The notes: generated by a model from the sequence alone, not told the origin. 64,000 bases of DNA from Marinobacter sediminum (GCF_016820575.1 NZ_JAEMQH010000005.1:41509-105508); one strand, 5' to 3'. Positions 43,845 to 54,525 are shown, counted from the first letter of the stretch. Made by a program: numbers and translations.

Positions 43845-44773
43845 GACAGCACCCCCGATTGTTTCGAGAGACTGACACTCCAGGCAGGAAGACAGCGGCT
43901 ATCAACCGGCCGCTCAACCCCCAGCGCCGCCCAGTCGAGCATTTCAACACCGGCCGCGACGTAGGAAGACACCATGGACGCCAGGGGCAGCGCACTGTCG
44001 CGAGCCACCAGCCTGATCATCGCCGGCGGCACCTGCCCCAACTGACTTTCGTAATAATCCAGGGATCGCTGCATTTCCAGCGCCAGCGACTGCACCGCGT
44101 TTTCCTGGCGGCCAGCGTCGCGCAGATCTTCTGCGGCGACATCAAGACGACGGGACAAGTACAGGGTGTCTTCGCGGCACACCACCATCTGGCCATAACT
44201 TTCCCGCAGGTGGACCAGTGCAGCACCACGCTGGTTGTTATCCAGTTGGCTAACCAGGTTGCGCAGCGCAAGCTCGGCAATATCCACGCACTCCAGGTGC
44301 AGGCCAGAGCCATTCACCAGGGCAACCAGTTCGCTGACCAGGGACTTTCGCGCGGCAACCACATTGACCAATTCTCCGCGGCCGCGGGAGGCATCTTCAG
44401 GGAAAGGAAAAACATCGGAGACCGCATCGGTCGGACTAAAATCCAGCAGGTCTTTCAGCTTCCATCGCAGGGCGTCACTCAACTCGGATTCGTCGATGCC
44501 ATCCGGGCGATCCATCTGGAACACCTGGTACTGGTCCAGCGGCAACACCAGGGTAGTGTTCGCGCCGGTCCAGCCGCGCTTACCAACCAGGCCCTGTAAC
44601 ACCTGTGCCCGCTTGGCCGGCCGACAATCTTCGAAACCAAATCCAGGAATAGCCGTGCCAGAAGCTTCAGCCCAGGCAATGCCGTCAGGTCGAATTTCAA
44701 GACCGACGCGCAGGTGGCCATTGGTGCCACTGAATTTATCGGTGATCTTTTTAAGAATGGAGCGTTTTTTCAT
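43841..44773 (-). CDS. mshI: MSHA biogenesis protein MshI (PilM-like)
   Basis: A 310-residue cytoplasmic actin-like protein with no membrane segment. HLRVGLEIRPDGIAWAEA near 20-37 is the first ATP-binding strand-turn of the PilM/GspL fold, and ALVHLRESYGQMVVCRE near 185-201 the second. It is the first gene of the msh operon, with GGAGG 5-9 nt before the ATG region. A symmetrical 26-bp element lies 128 nt upstream. Confidence 0.88.
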   Translation of the reverse strand: MKKRSILKKITDKFSGTNGHLRVGLEIRPDGIAWAEASGTAIPGFGFEDCRPAKRAQVLQGLVGKRGWTGANTTLVLPLDQYQVFQMDRPDGIDESELSDALRWKLKDLLDFSPTDAVSDVFPFPEDASRGRGELVNVVAARKSLVSELVALVNGSGLHLECVDIAELALRNLVSQLDNNQRGAALVHLRESYGQMVVCREDTLYLSRRLDVAAEDLRDAGRQENAVQSLALEMQRSLDYYESQLGQVPPAMIRLVARDSALPLASMVSSYVAAGVEMLDWAALGVERPVDSRCLPAWSVSLSKQSGVLS

Positions 44774-44900
44774 GGAGGTCTTTCAGGTAGATGCTGGGCC
44801 ACACGCCGACCCTAATTTATTATTTTTCTGGGAGTAATAGCACTGCTTGTTACATTAAATGACATCATAAATTAGAAACCGAACCTAACTCCACGTTTAT

Positions 44901-44926
44901 GGTGCAATTTCACGTGTTTTTGCACC
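44901..44926. promoter_or_regulatory. 26-bp three-block palindrome upstream of the msh operon
   Basis: GGTGCAA-ttt-CACGTG-ttt-TTGCACC: the seven-base outer arms and the CACGTG centre are perfectly symmetrical, separated by T-tracts that are not. It lies between the ssb terminator and mshI, 128 nt upstream of the mshI ATG. It looks like a dimer- or tetramer-binding operator. It is not the NtrC pattern, whose arms point the other way. Confidence 0.55.
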
Positions 44927-44934
44927 TCTTTAAC

Positions 44935-44960
44935 AAAAAGGCCTCCGTAAACGGAGGCCT
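44935..44960 (-). terminator. Intrinsic terminator of ssb
   Basis: AGGCCTCCGT (44939-44948) and ACGGAGGCCT (44951-44960) form a 10-bp stem with an AA loop. On the minus strand it is followed by T5 (44938-44934). Confidence 0.9.
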
Positions 44961-44972
44961 CTACAACCCTTC

Positions 44973-45500
44973 TTAGAAGGGGATGTCGTCATCAAAGTCG
45001 TCCACCGGCTCAGGCATGCTTCCCTGAGAAGGCTGGTTATAGCCACCCGACTGCTGCTGTGGCGGCGGGTTGTTGTTCTGCTGTGGCGCCGGCGCGTTGT
45101 AATTGGACTGCTGCGGACGCCCCGCGGGTGCACCCTGGTTCATGCCGCCTTCACCGCGGCTGTCCAGCATCTGCATCTGGCCATTGATGTCCACCACCAC
45201 TTCTGTGGTGTAAACATCCTGACCTTCTTTGTTCTGCCACTTGCGGGTTTGCAGCTTGCCTTCGATGTAGACCTTGGAACCTTTGCGCAGGTACTGGCCG
45301 GCCACTTCGGCCACTTTTCCGAACAGCACAATACGGTGCCACTCGGTTTTTGGCACCATTTGGCCGGTCTGACGATCCTTGTAGCTCTCGTCAGTGGCAA
45401 GGTTCAGGTTGACCACCGCATTGCCGTTCGGGGTATAACGGGTATCAGGATCCTGACCAAGGTTCCCGATTAGAATGACTTTGTTTACGCCTCGTGCCAT
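44973..45500 (-). CDS. ssb: Single-stranded DNA-binding protein
   Basis: A 175-residue SSB. The OB-fold (about 1-112, [26 protein letters not shown]) is followed by a Gln/Asn/Pro-rich linker and the acidic tip DDFDDDIPF that recruits partner proteins. It acts as a homotetramer in replication and repair. It follows the MFS gene by 58 nt, with AGGAG before the ATG, and may be co-transcribed with it. The order MFS-ssb next to uvrA is common in related bacteria. Confidence 0.97.
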   Translation of the reverse strand: MARGVNKVILIGNLGQDPDTRYTPNGNAVVNLNLATDESYKDRQTGQMVPKTEWHRIVLFGKVAEVAGQYLRKGSKVYIEGKLQTRKWQNKEGQDVYTTEVVVDINGQMQMLDSRGEGGMNQGAPAGRPQQSNYNAPAPQQNNNPPPQQQSGGYNQPSQGSMPEPVDDFDDDIPF

Positions 45501-45558
45501 GTTCCGCTCCTGACTCTGTTTTCAGGGACGACCCGCGCTCCTTGCAGGTCTCCAAATT

Positions 45559-46929
45559 TCAAGATTTGCTACCGTGCCGAACAAAGGAAAAGTCCGCCAG
45601 TAACGCTTCATCAAAGTGCCGCCGATCCACCTTAAGGTAGGCGGTTGCAGCACCCTCAACAATGACCACATCCTGGACACCGGGAAGCCGGCGCAGGCTG
45701 TCGTCGATTTCGTCATACTCACCAGCTACAGCCTGCTGCAACTGTAACACGAAACTGGAGGTGTATCCCGGCGATGGCATGGTCAGGGCAACCAGGAACC
45801 AGATCCCCAGAACTGCGACCATAAACCAGAGCACGCCGTTGAGCCCGAACTGCTCCAGCAGCACACCACCCAGAGCCCCACCCAGAAAGGCGCCCATAAA
45901 CTGAGAGGTGGAATAGACCCCCATCGCAGTGCCCTTGCTGGCCGCCGGCGCCTCCTTACTGATCAGCGACGGCAAACTTGCCTCCAGCAGGTTGAATGCC
46001 ATAAAGAAGAAAAACAGCAAGCCCCACGCCGCCGCCAATCCTACCGCGACACTGGCCAGGCCCGCGGTCGCCAGCATCAGCAGAGCGATGGCACCGCAAA
46101 GCACCGGCTTCATCTTGCGCTTCTTTTCACCAATGATGATGAACGGCACCATGGCGAAGAATGACGTCACCATCACACTGAGGTAAAACCACCAGTGGGA
46201 GCGACTGGCCAGCCCCAGGCTGTCCTGAAGGATAGAGGGAAACGCGAGGAACAGAGCTGTCAGCACCAGGTGAAGCGCGAATATCCCAAAATCCAGACGC
46301 AGCAGACGGCGATCCGACAGTACTTTGCCCAGCATCTCCCGGGCCGGGTGAGTATCGGCACTGATTCGATGCTGATGCGGCGTTGGCACCACCCGATGGA
46401 CCACCACAAGGGCGATAGCCGCAAGTGCAGCGGTGACATAGAAAATGCCCGACAGCCCCCAGACCGAACCGATCAAAGGCCCCAACACCAGCGACACCGA
46501 AAACGACAAACCGATCGAAATCCCGACCGTCGCCATCGCCTTGGTTCGCTCTTCTTCCCGGGTAAGGTCACTCAGCAGCGCCATCAGCACACTGGCAATC
46601 GCTCCGGCGCCTTGAAGAATCCGACCAGCGATCACAACGTATATGGAGTCGGTGGAAGCGGCCAGCAGACTACCTGCGGCGAACAGCACCAGCCCGATGT
46701 AGATCATTCGCTTGCGGCCAACCCGATCGGACAGCATGCCGAAGGGAATCTGTAGCAGTGCCTGGCTCAAGCCATAGGCGCCAATGGCAAAACCCAGCAG
46801 CGCCGGGGTGGCGCCATCCAGATCATTACCCAGCAACATGAACACAGGCATGACCATAAACAGGCCGAGCATCCGCATTGCATAGACAGACGCCAGGGCT
46901 GAAACCGATCGTTTTTCCAGCGCGTTCAT
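45559..46929 (-). CDS. MFS transporter, YajR-like with C-terminal YAM domain
   Basis: A 456-residue inner-membrane protein with about 12 helices. Motif A is GMLSDRVGRKRMIYIG near 64-79, typical of drug:H+ antiporters. After the last helix (~372-392) a ~60-residue soluble tail, LRRLPGVQDVVIVEGAATAY, folds like the ferredoxin-like YAM domain of YajR. Substrate unknown. It diverges from uvrA across 185 nt. Confidence 0.88.
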   Translation of the reverse strand: MNALEKRSVSALASVYAMRMLGLFMVMPVFMLLGNDLDGATPALLGFAIGAYGLSQALLQIPFGMLSDRVGRKRMIYIGLVLFAAGSLLAASTDSIYVVIAGRILQGAGAIASVLMALLSDLTREEERTKAMATVGISIGLSFSVSLVLGPLIGSVWGLSGIFYVTAALAAIALVVVHRVVPTPHQHRISADTHPAREMLGKVLSDRRLLRLDFGIFALHLVLTALFLAFPSILQDSLGLASRSHWWFYLSVMVTSFFAMVPFIIIGEKKRKMKPVLCGAIALLMLATAGLASVAVGLAAAWGLLFFFFMAFNLLEASLPSLISKEAPAASKGTAMGVYSTSQFMGAFLGGALGGVLLEQFGLNGVLWFMVAVLGIWFLVALTMPSPGYTSSFVLQLQQAVAGEYDEIDDSLRRLPGVQDVVIVEGAATAYLKVDRRHFDEALLADFSFVRHGSKS

Positions 46930-47082
46930 TGAAGCACTACCTCAGCTGGGGTTGAGAAGCAGATGGCCGCAAAAGCGGCAGGCCTTCGCAGGCGGCGCAT
47001 TGTATCAGAAGGTAGCCGATCACGGCACAGCCACCCGGTCGGCCAAACATCCGGTTTCTTCGCCGCAGCCACTCGAACGCGG

Positions 47083-47088
47083 TATAAT
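47083..47088 (+). promoter_or_regulatory. -10 element of uvrA
   Basis: A perfect TATAAT, 26 nt before the ATG. A -35 is not clear at 16-18 nt. No CTGT-N8-ACAG LexA box was seen in the 185-nt gap. Confidence 0.5.
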
Positions 47089-47114
47089 TTTCGTTTTTAT
47101 TTGAGCGAGGTACT

Positions 47115-49937
47115 ATGGACCACATCCAGATCAAAGGGGCACGCACCCACAACCTGAAGAATATCGACCTCGATATGCCTCGGGACAAACTGATTGTGGT
47201 CACCGGCCTGTCCGGCTCCGGCAAATCATCCCTGGCCTTCGATACCCTTTACGCCGAGGGTCAGCGCCGGTACGTGGAATCCCTGTCGACCTACGCACGC
47301 CAATTTCTTTCGATGATGGAAAAGCCCGACGTCGACCACATCGAGGGCCTGTCGCCGGCGATTTCCATTGAACAGAAATCGACATCGCACAACCCCCGCT
47401 CAACCGTCGGTACCATCACCGAAATCTACGATTATCTCCGTCTGCTGTTTGCCCGCGCCGGAGAGCCGCGCTGCCCGGACCATGACCAGCCATTAGAAGC
47501 CCAAACCATCAGCCAGATGGTGGACCAGGTATTGGCCATGCCCGAAGACAGCAAGCTGATGATCTTGGCGCCCGTGATTCGAGATCGCAAAGGCGAACAC
47601 CAGCAGGTCATCGATACCATGAAGAGCCAGGGCTTTATCCGCCTGCGCGTCGACGGCACCGTGTACGACATCGACGACATCCCGGCCCTGGACAAGAAGC
47701 GCAAACACCAGATTGATGTGGTGGTTGATCGGTTCAAGGTTAAACCCGGCCTGGAACAGCGCTTGGCAGAAAGTTTCGAGACCACCCTGGAACTGGCCGA
47801 TGGCATTGCGCTGGTGGCGCCCATGACTGGCGAAGGTGAAGAACACACCTTTTCGGCGCGGTACGCGTGTACGCAGTGCGGTTATTCCCTCAGCGAACTC
47901 GAACCACGGATCTTTTCATTCAACAATCCTGCCGGCGCCTGCCCTACCTGCGACGGCCTGGGCGTTAAGCAGTTCTTTGATCCGGAAAAGATCATCCAAC
48001 ACCCCGAAGCCACTCTGGCCGCCGGTGCCATCAAAGGCTGGGATCGCCGGGCCGTTTACTATTTCCAGATGCTCGGCAGTGTTGCCGACCATTACGGCAT
48101 GGACCTGGAAACGCCCTGGATCGAACTGCCCTCAGAGTTCCAGGACGTTCTCCTGAACGGCTCTGGCACCGAGGACATCCCCTTCCGGTACGTGAACTCC
48201 CGTGGTCACATCATGGAAAAGGCGCACCCGTTTGAAGGCATTCTGCCCAACCTTGAGCGCCGCTACCGGGAAACCGAATCCCAGAGCATGCGCGAAGAAC
48301 TGGCCCGCAACCTGAGCACCCAGCCCTGCAAGGCCTGCCATGGATCACGGTTGCGTCGCAGTGCCCGCCACGTGTTTATCGAAAAACGGAACCTGCCCGA
48401 GGTAACCCGGCTGCCGGTCGGCGAGGCCCATCATTACTTTGAGCACCTGGCCCTGCCCGGCCGCAAGGGTGAGATCGCAGAAAAGATCCTGAAAGAAGTG
48501 CGCCAGCGCCTCCAGTTCCTGGTCAATGTTGGTTTGGAATACCTGACCCTGGAGCGAAGCGCCGATACCCTCTCGGGCGGCGAGGCCCAGCGTATCCGCC
48601 TGGCCAGCCAGATTGGTGCCGGCCTGGTCGGTGTCATGTACATTCTGGACGAACCGTCCATTGGCCTGCATCAGCGCGACAATGATCGCCTGCTTGCCAC
48701 GCTTACCCATCTTCGGGATCTCGGCAACACGGTGATCGTAGTCGAGCACGACGAAGACGCCATTCGGGCCGCCGATCACGTCATTGATATCGGTCCCGGC
48801 GCCGGCATCCACGGCGGCAAGATCATTGCCCAAGGCACGCCACAGCAGATTATCGACCACCCCGACTCGCTGACCGGGCAATACCTGAATGGCACGCGCG
48901 AGATTGCGGTGCCCAAGACCCGCAACAAAGGCAACGGCAAATCGCTCACCTTGACCGGTGCCACAGGCAACAACCTCCAGGATGTCACGTTGAACCTGCC
49001 ACTGGGCATCATGACCTGCGTTACCGGTGTCTCCGGTTCTGGCAAGTCGACCCTGATCAACAGCACCCTGTATCCGGTCTCGGCCGCCAAACTGAACAAG
49101 GCCACCAGCCTAAGCCACGCGCCCTACCGATCACTCAAGGGCCTGGACCATTTGGACAAGGTCATTGATATTGACCAGAGCCCAATAGGCCGAACACCGC
49201 GCTCCAATCCGGCCACCTACACCGGACTGTTCACCCCCATTCGTGAGCTGTTCGCCGGCACCCAGGAGGCTCGCTCCCGGGGCTATAAGCCGGGGCGCTT
49301 CTCGTTCAACGTCAAAGGGGGGCGGTGTGAGGCCTGCCAGGGCGACGGTGTCATCAAGGTGGAGATGCACTTCCTGCCGGACGTGTATGTGCCCTGCGAT
49401 GTCTGCAAAGGCAAGCGCTATAACCGGGAAACCCTGGAAGTTCGGTACAAGGGCAAAAACATTCACGAAGTCCTGGAGATGACCGTCGAGGAAGGCCGGG
49501 AATTTTTCGATGCGGTGCCCTTTCTGGCCCGCAAACTTCAGACCCTGATGGATGTCGGCCTCTCGTACATTCGCTTGGGCCAGAGCGCCGTCACCCTCTC
49601 CGGCGGTGAAGCCCAGCGGGTCAAACTCGCAAAAGAACTGTCCAAGCGAGACACTGGCCAGACCCTATACATTCTGGACGAACCAACCACCGGCCTGCAC
49701 TTCTATGACATCCAGCAATTGCTGCACGTTCTGGAACGCCTGCGCGACCACGGCAATACCATTGTAGTGATCGAGCACAACCTGGACGTCATCAAGACGG
49801 CAGACTGGATTATCGACCTGGGACCGGAGGGCGGCTCTGGTGGCGGCCAGATCATCGCCGAAGGTACACCGGAAGACGTGGCGGAGAATCCCGACTCACA
49901 CACCGGCAAGTACCTCAAATCCATGCTGAGCAAGTAA
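47115..49937 (+). CDS. uvrA: Excinuclease ABC subunit A
   Basis: A 940-residue ABC ATPase, the same length as E. coli UvrA. First Walker [10 protein letters not shown] (31-39), zinc module CTQCGYS ... CPTCDG near 253-282, first signature [12 protein letters not shown] near 488, second Walker [10 protein letters not shown] near 638, second zinc module CEACQGDG ... CDVCKGKRY near 738-765, second signature [12 protein letters not shown] near 830. It recognises bulky DNA lesions with UvrB in nucleotide excision repair. Start ATG at 47115 after GAGCGAGG. Confidence 0.98.
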   Translation: MDHIQIKGARTHNLKNIDLDMPRDKLIVVTGLSGSGKSSLAFDTLYAEGQRRYVESLSTYARQFLSMMEKPDVDHIEGLSPAISIEQKSTSHNPRSTVGTITEIYDYLRLLFARAGEPRCPDHDQPLEAQTISQMVDQVLAMPEDSKLMILAPVIRDRKGEHQQVIDTMKSQGFIRLRVDGTVYDIDDIPALDKKRKHQIDVVVDRFKVKPGLEQRLAESFETTLELADGIALVAPMTGEGEEHTFSARYACTQCGYSLSELEPRIFSFNNPAGACPTCDGLGVKQFFDPEKIIQHPEATLAAGAIKGWDRRAVYYFQMLGSVADHYGMDLETPWIELPSEFQDVLLNGSGTEDIPFRYVNSRGHIMEKAHPFEGILPNLERRYRETESQSMREELARNLSTQPCKACHGSRLRRSARHVFIEKRNLPEVTRLPVGEAHHYFEHLALPGRKGEIAEKILKEVRQRLQFLVNVGLEYLTLERSADTLSGGEAQRIRLASQIGAGLVGVMYILDEPSIGLHQRDNDRLLATLTHLRDLGNTVIVVEHDEDAIRAADHVIDIGPGAGIHGGKIIAQGTPQQIIDHPDSLTGQYLNGTREIAVPKTRNKGNGKSLTLTGATGNNLQDVTLNLPLGIMTCVTGVSGSGKSTLINSTLYPVSAAKLNKATSLSHAPYRSLKGLDHLDKVIDIDQSPIGRTPRSNPATYTGLFTPIRELFAGTQEARSRGYKPGRFSFNVKGGRCEACQGDGVIKVEMHFLPDVYVPCDVCKGKRYNRETLEVRYKGKNIHEVLEMTVEEGREFFDAVPFLARKLQTLMDVGLSYIRLGQSAVTLSGGEAQRVKLAKELSKRDTGQTLYILDEPTTGLHFYDIQQLLHVLERLRDHGNTIVVIEHNLDVIKTADWIIDLGPEGGSGGGQIIAEGTPEDVAENPDSHTGKYLKSMLSK

Positions 49938-49974
49938 CCGGCGGGCGGGTAAAGCCCGCCCACCAGCCAGACAC

Positions 49975-50011
49975 AAAAAAACCGGGAACCTTTCGGAACC
50001 CGGTTTTTTTT
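49975..50011. terminator. Bidirectional terminator between uvrA and rplQ
   Basis: ACCGGG ... CCCGGT stem with a TTTC-centred loop, A7 on the left and T8 on the right, so it can serve both uvrA (plus) and the ribosomal operon (minus). A second GC-rich hairpin, GGGCGGG-TAAAG-CCCGCCC near 49943-49962, precedes it on the uvrA side. Confidence 0.88.
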
Positions 50012-50031
50012 ATTGGCCGAAGCCGAGGAAC

Positions 50032-50430
50032 TTACTCCTCGCCTTCGTCCACTTCTTCCGCTTCGATATCCAGCGGACGACCGACCAGTTCAACAAATGC
50101 CATCGGGGCATTGTCACCAGCACGGAAACCGCACTTCAGGATACGAAGGTAACCACCCGGACGCTCGTTGTAACGAGGGCCAAGCTCATCAAACAGCTTG
50201 GCTACCGCTGCATCGTCACGCAGGCGAGAAAACGCCAGACGACGATTCGCGACCGAATCATTCTTTGAAAGCGTGATCAAAGGCTCAGCTACTCGACGAA
50301 GCTCTTTGGCTTTCGGCAGCGTTGTTTTGATCAGCTCGTGTTCAACCAGTGACGCAGTCATGTTACGGAACATGGCCTTGCGATGCGCACTGGTCCTACT
50401 GAACTTACGACCACTCTTACGATGACGCAT
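50032..50430 (-). CDS. rplQ: 50S ribosomal protein L17
   Basis: 132 residues (E. coli 127). [20 protein letters not shown] is the L17 start. The extra C-terminal residues are acidic ([11 protein letters not shown]). It is the last gene of the alpha operon, 33 nt after rpoA, and ends just before the bidirectional terminator. L17 lies near the peptide exit tunnel. Confidence 0.98.
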   Translation of the reverse strand: MRHRKSGRKFSRTSAHRKAMFRNMTASLVEHELIKTTLPKAKELRRVAEPLITLSKNDSVANRRLAFSRLRDDAAVAKLFDELGPRYNERPGGYLRILKCGFRAGDNAPMAFVELVGRPLDIEAEEVDEGEE

Positions 50431-50463
50431 TGCTCTTATTCCTTACCTTAAACTAATCGGCGA

Positions 50464-51468
50464 TTAACCGCCCAACACCCGGTCGTCGCCACGAAGGCTA
50501 GCCGGCGGCCAGTTATCAAGACGCATGCCCAATGACAGACCACGAGACGCCAAAACGTCTTTGATCTCGGTCAGCGACTTTTTACCAAGGTTAGGCGTCT
50601 TCAACAGCTCAACTTCAGTGCGCTGGATCAGATCGCCGATGTAGTAAATATTCTCAGCCTTCAAGCAGTTAGCTGAACGCACTGTCAATTCCAGATCATC
50701 AACCGGACGCAACAGGATCGGATCAATTTCTTCCTCTTCCTCTACACGCTCTGGCTCTTTTTCATGATCGAAATCAACAAACACCGCCAGTTGCTGCTGG
50801 AGGATGGTCGCGGCCCGGCGAATTGCTTCTTCCGGATCGATCGTCCCATTGGTCTCCAGATCAATCACCAGCTTGTCCAGGTCAGTCCGCTGCTCTACCC
50901 GTGCACTTTCCACGGAGTAAGCCACACGACGGACCGGGCTGAAAGTTGCATCCAGCTGCAGGCGTCCAATGGCGCGAGTTTCGTCCTCGTCGAGACCACG
51001 CTGGTCTGCCGGCTCATAGCCGCGACCGCGGTTAACACGGAGACGCATGTTCACTTCACCATTTTCGCTCAGGTGACAGATCACGTGCTCCGGGTTGGCG
51101 ATCTCAACATCATGGTCGAGCTTGATATCACCGGCGGTGACAACGCCCGGGCCTTTCTTGCTGAGCGTGAGCTCGGCATCGTCCCGACCGTTCATTTTCA
51201 CGGCGACGCCCTTGAGATTCAGAAGAATCTCGATGACGTCTTCCTGGACACCCTCAATGGCGCTGTACTCGTGCAAGACGCCATCGATCTGCGCTTCAGT
51301 TACAGCGCAGCCCGGCATCGAGGACAAGAGAATACGGCGCAGCGCGCTGCCCAGGGTGTGCCCAAAACCTCTTTCCAGAGGCTCGAGCGTCACCTTGGCA
51401 CGCGTGGCGCTGGATTCTTTCACGTCAATGGTACGAGGTGTCAATAACTCATGTACTGAACGCTGCAT
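50464..51468 (-). CDS. rpoA: RNA polymerase alpha subunit
   Basis: 334 residues (E. coli 329). The N-terminal dimer domain contains [19 protein letters not shown], a linker rich in Glu (EEEEEIDP) follows, and the C-terminal domain has [16 protein letters not shown] and [14 protein letters not shown] for UP-element and activator contact. The extra C-terminal residues are after the CTD. Lies between rpsD and rplQ as usual. Confidence 0.99.
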   Translation of the reverse strand: MQRSVHELLTPRTIDVKESSATRAKVTLEPLERGFGHTLGSALRRILLSSMPGCAVTEAQIDGVLHEYSAIEGVQEDVIEILLNLKGVAVKMNGRDDAELTLSKKGPGVVTAGDIKLDHDVEIANPEHVICHLSENGEVNMRLRVNRGRGYEPADQRGLDEDETRAIGRLQLDATFSPVRRVAYSVESARVEQRTDLDKLVIDLETNGTIDPEEAIRRAATILQQQLAVFVDFDHEKEPERVEEEEEIDPILLRPVDDLELTVRSANCLKAENIYYIGDLIQRTEVELLKTPNLGKKSLTEIKDVLASRGLSLGMRLDNWPPASLRGDDRVLGG

Positions 51469-51503
51469 AGACGCCCCTATCTGCTATCGTTGCTAACTGG
51501 GCT

Positions 51504-52124
51504 TTACTTAGAGTAAAGCTCGACGATGAGGTTCTCGTTGATGTCGGCCGGCAGCTCAGTACGCTCAGGCACTGACTTGTAAACGCCGGACATCTTGTTG
51601 GCGTCGACCTCTACCCAGCTCACCGGTGCACGACTTGCAGACAGATCCAGCGCGCCTTTTACGCGAAGCTGGTTCTTGGCCTTTTCGCGCACGCTCACAA
51701 CGTCACCCGGCTTGACCTGGTAGGAAGCAATGTTCACTACCTTGTCGTTCACCAGGATCGCTTTGTGAGAAACGAGCTGACGGGATTCGGCACGGGTAGA
51801 ACCAAAGCCCATGCGATATACAACGTTATCCAGACGGCCTTCCAGAAGCTGCAGCAGGTTTTCACCAGTTGCACCTTTGATTCGGGCTGCCTCTTTGTAG
51901 TAATTACGGAACTGCTTCTCAAGCACGCCGTAGATACGACGAACTTTCTGTTTTTCACGAAGCTGAACGCCGTACTCGGACAGACGACCGCGACGCGCGC
52001 CGTGCATACCCGGCGGAGTCTCGATGTTGCACTTGGAATCGAGCGCGCGAACACCGCTCTTTAGAAAAAGATCTGTCCCTTCACGACGAGACAGCTTGCA
52101 CTTCGGGCCTATATAACGAGCCAT
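51504..52124 (-). CDS. rpsD: 30S ribosomal protein S4
   Basis: 206 residues, as in E. coli. [19 protein letters not shown] start, then the S4 RNA-binding domain ([20 protein letters not shown]). No N-terminal zinc Cys set. S4 nucleates 16S 5'-domain assembly and represses the alpha operon in E. coli; whether it does so here is unknown. Confidence 0.99.
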   Translation of the reverse strand: MARYIGPKCKLSRREGTDLFLKSGVRALDSKCNIETPPGMHGARRGRLSEYGVQLREKQKVRRIYGVLEKQFRNYYKEAARIKGATGENLLQLLEGRLDNVVYRMGFGSTRAESRQLVSHKAILVNDKVVNIASYQVKPGDVVSVREKAKNQLRVKGALDLSASRAPVSWVEVDANKMSGVYKSVPERTELPADINENLIVELYSK

Positions 52125-52142
52125 ATTTCACTGTCTCCTGTG

Positions 52143-52532
52143 TTAGACGCGGCGCTTTTTGGGCGGACGACAGCCGTTATGGGGAATCGGCGTCACATCT
52201 GTGATGTTGGTGATCTTGTAGCCGCACGCGTTGAGCGCACGAACTGCAGATTCACGTCCGGGCCCAGGACCCTTAACCTCTACGTCCAGGTTTTTAAGGC
52301 CGTATTCAGCAGCCGCGTTACCGGCTCTTTCAGCTGCTACCTGCGCAGCAAAAGGTGTACTCTTGCGTGACCCACGGAAACCGGAACCACCAGAGGTAGC
52401 CCAGGACAGGACGTTGCCCTGACGGTCAGAAATGGTCACGATAGTGTTGTTGAAGGACGCGTGAATGTGCGCGACGCCATCAACAACCGTCTTTTTCACC
52501 TTTTTACGGGTACGTGTACCTGGCTTTGCCAT
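52143..52532 (-). CDS. rpsK: 30S ribosomal protein S11
   Basis: 129 residues, standard length. Signature [23 protein letters not shown] start (here [19 protein letters not shown]) and C-terminal [19 protein letters not shown]11 shapes the 30S platform at the mRNA exit. 13 nt after rpsM. Confidence 0.99.
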   Translation of the reverse strand: MAKPGTRTRKKVKKTVVDGVAHIHASFNNTIVTISDRQGNVLSWATSGGSGFRGSRKSTPFAAQVAAERAGNAAAEYGLKNLDVEVKGPGPGRESAVRALNACGYKITNITDVTPIPHNGCRPPKKRRV

Positions 52533-52545
52533 GTTTGCCTACCTG

Positions 52546-52902
52546 TTACTTACGAATAGGTTTGCGTGGACCTTTACGGGTGCGAGCGTTGGTCTTGGTG
52601 CGCTGGCCACGGACCGGAAGGCCATGACGATGACGCAGACCACGGTGACATCCGAGATCCTTCAAACGCTTGATGTTCATCTGTACTTCACGACGCAGAT
52701 CGCCTTCGACAGACACCTTGCCCACTTCAGTACGAAGTGATTCAAGCTGCTCGTCGCTCAGGTCTTTGACCTTGACGTCCGGCTTAACGCCGGTTGCATC
52801 GCAAAGCTTCTGGGCTGTTGTCTTGCCAACACCAAAGATGTATGTCAGCGAGATAACAGCATGTTTGTTATCGGGTATATTGACACCGGCTATACGTGCC
52901 AT
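52546..52902 (-). CDS. rpsM: 30S ribosomal protein S13
   Basis: 118 residues, as in E. coli. [19 protein letters not shown] start; C-terminal basic tail with [17 protein letters not shown] that reaches the P-site tRNA. First gene of the alpha operon and preceded by its own promoter at 52964-52993; GGAG lies about 8 nt before the ATG. Confidence 0.99.
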   Translation of the reverse strand: MARIAGVNIPDNKHAVISLTYIFGVGKTTAQKLCDATGVKPDVKVKDLSDEQLESLRTEVGKVSVEGDLRREVQMNIKRLKDLGCHRGLRHRHGLPVRGQRTKTNARTRKGPRKPIRK

Positions 52903-52963
52903 CCAAATTACTCCGCGTTCAAAGCTTTGCTGTGTGAATTTTCCGCCACAAAAAGGGCGCGAA

Positions 52964-52993
52964 ATAATAGCGCCTGACTCCTGTCGAAGTCAA
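52964..52993 (-). promoter_or_regulatory. Sigma-70 promoter of the alpha operon (rpsM)
   Basis: Minus strand: TTGACT (52993-52988), 18-nt spacer, TATTAT (52969-52964). The -35 matches five and the -10 five of six bases. A start near 52957 gives a ~55-nt leader. It sits in the 140-nt gap between rpmJ and rpsM. Confidence 0.72.
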
Positions 52994-52997
52994 GCGC
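52970..52997. repeat. Inverted repeat covering the -35 and spacer of the rpsM promoter
   Basis: GCGCCTGACT (52970-52979) and AGTCAAGCGC (52988-52997) are reverse complements with one mismatch and an 8-nt loop. On the minus strand it is followed by TATTATTT, so it could also act as a weak terminator at the end of the spc operon. Confidence 0.5.
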
Positions 52998-53042
52998 CAG
53001 TATTCCGAACCCCTTTGCGTTATCAGGTTTTGTCCCGAAGGA

Positions 53043-53156
53043 TTAACCCTGACGCTGCTTGTGGCGAGGCTCCGAGCAAATGACTCGTACTGAGCCATTG
53101 CGACGAATTACTTTGCAGTTACGGCAAATTTTCTTTACCGAAGCGCGTACTTTCAT
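53043..53156 (-). CDS. rpmJ: 50S ribosomal protein L36
   Basis: Translated directly from the sequence: 37 residues starting [19 protein letters not shown] and ending HKQRQG. It is the zinc-binding (C+) form, with Cys11, Cys14, Cys27 and His33. GGAG precedes the ATG. It lies 29 nt after secY and closes the spc operon. Confidence 0.97.
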   Translation of the reverse strand: MKVRASVKKICRNCKVIRRNGSVRVICSEPRHKQRQG

Positions 53157-53185
53157 TGTCGACTCCAGTTTTCAAGGGGAACAGC

Positions 53186-54508
53186 TTAGCCGTTCCGACC
53201 ATAGCCCTTGAGATTGGACTTCTTCATCAGCGATTCATACTGATGAGACATCAGGTGTGACTGTACCTGCGCCATGAAATCCATCACCACGACTACCACA
53301 ATCAGCAGTGAGGTGCCGCCCAGATAGAACGGTACATTCCCGGCCACCATCAGAAACTGTGGGAACAGGGACACTGCTGCAATGTACATTGCACCGAACA
53401 GCGTTAGGCGAGTCAGCACACCATCAATGTACTTGGCTGTCTGATCGCCCGGACGAATGCCCGGAATAAACGCTCCAGAGCGCTTGAGGTTATCCGCAAC
53501 TTCTTTCGGATTGTACATCAACGCTGTATAGAAGAAGCAGAAGAACACAACTGCTGCTGCGAACAGGATGATATACAACGGCTGGCTGGGCGCCAACGCC
53601 TGAGAAACATCGCTGAGCCATTCCATGCCCTCGCCCTGGCCAAACCACTGCCCGATCGACGCCGGGAACAGCAGAATGGATGAAGCAAAGATCGGCGGAA
53701 TAACCCCGGCCATGTTCACCTTAAGTGGCAGATGGCTGGATTGCTGTGCAAACACACGGCGACCCTGCTGACGCTTGGCGTAGTTGATGGTCAGACGACG
53801 CTGACCACGCTCCATGAACACCACGAAGCCGATGACGGCTACCGCGAGGACACCAATTCCCAGTACCACCAGGAGACTCATCTCGCCATTTCTGGCTTGC
53901 TCAAGAGTCTGACCAATGGCGCCAGGCAAGCCGGCCACAATGCCCGCGAAAATCAGCAGGGAAATCCCGTTGCCAACACCGCGCTCAGTGATCTGCTCAC
54001 CCAGCCACATCATGAAGACTGCACCACTCACGAAGGAAACAACTGCCACGAAGTGGAAGCTGAAGCTGTCGTTAAAGGTCACGCCTTGTGATGCCAGACC
54101 GACAGAAATACCAGCGCCCTGAACCAGGGCGAGGATAACCGTACCATACCGCGTATATTGACTGATTTTACGACGACCAGCCTCGCCTTCTTTTTTCAGC
54201 TGCTCAAGCTGCGGACTCACCGCAGTCATGAGCTGCATGATAATCGAAGCCGAAATGTACGGCATGATACCGAGAGCGAAGATACTCATGCGCTCAAGCG
54301 CACCACCAGAAAACATGTTGAACATGCTCAGGATCGTGCCCTGATTCTGCTCAAACAGTGCCGCCAAACGGTCGGGGTTGATCCCCGGCACCGGAATATG
54401 GGCACCGATCCGGTACACCAACAATGCCAGGAAGACAAACCAGAGCCGCGATCGCAGCTCTGCCAGTCCTTTACCCGCGCCCGCAGGCAATGATGCTGTC
54501 TTGGCCAT
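53186..54508 (-). CDS. secY: Preprotein translocase subunit SecY
   Basis: 440 residues (E. coli 443) with ten membrane helices. [25 protein letters not shown] near the start is given here by its core [13 protein letters not shown], the first SecY signature; the second is near 160-180 ([20 protein letters not shown]). C-terminal basic loop [15 protein letters not shown]. It forms the Sec channel with SecE and SecG. 17 nt after rplO. Confidence 0.99.
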   Translation of the reverse strand: MAKTASLPAGAGKGLAELRSRLWFVFLALLVYRIGAHIPVPGINPDRLAALFEQNQGTILSMFNMFSGGALERMSIFALGIMPYISASIIMQLMTAVSPQLEQLKKEGEAGRRKISQYTRYGTVILALVQGAGISVGLASQGVTFNDSFSFHFVAVVSFVSGAVFMMWLGEQITERGVGNGISLLIFAGIVAGLPGAIGQTLEQARNGEMSLLVVLGIGVLAVAVIGFVVFMERGQRRLTINYAKRQQGRRVFAQQSSHLPLKVNMAGVIPPIFASSILLFPASIGQWFGQGEGMEWLSDVSQALAPSQPLYIILFAAAVVFFCFFYTALMYNPKEVADNLKRSGAFIPGIRPGDQTAKYIDGVLTRLTLFGAMYIAAVSLFPQFLMVAGNVPFYLGGTSLLIVVVVVMDFMAQVQSHLMSHQYESLMKKSNLKGYGRNG

Positions 54509-54525
54509 TTAGTCCTCGACTCGCC

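Noticed and set aside
44901..44926. NtrC binding site upstream of mshI
   Set aside because: The arms are GGTGCA ... TGCACC, the inverse of the NtrC arrangement, and the spacing is much too wide.
46930..47114. LexA (SOS) box upstream of uvrA
   Set aside because: I looked for CTGT-N8-ACAG and close variants in the gap and saw none. Absence by eye is not proof.
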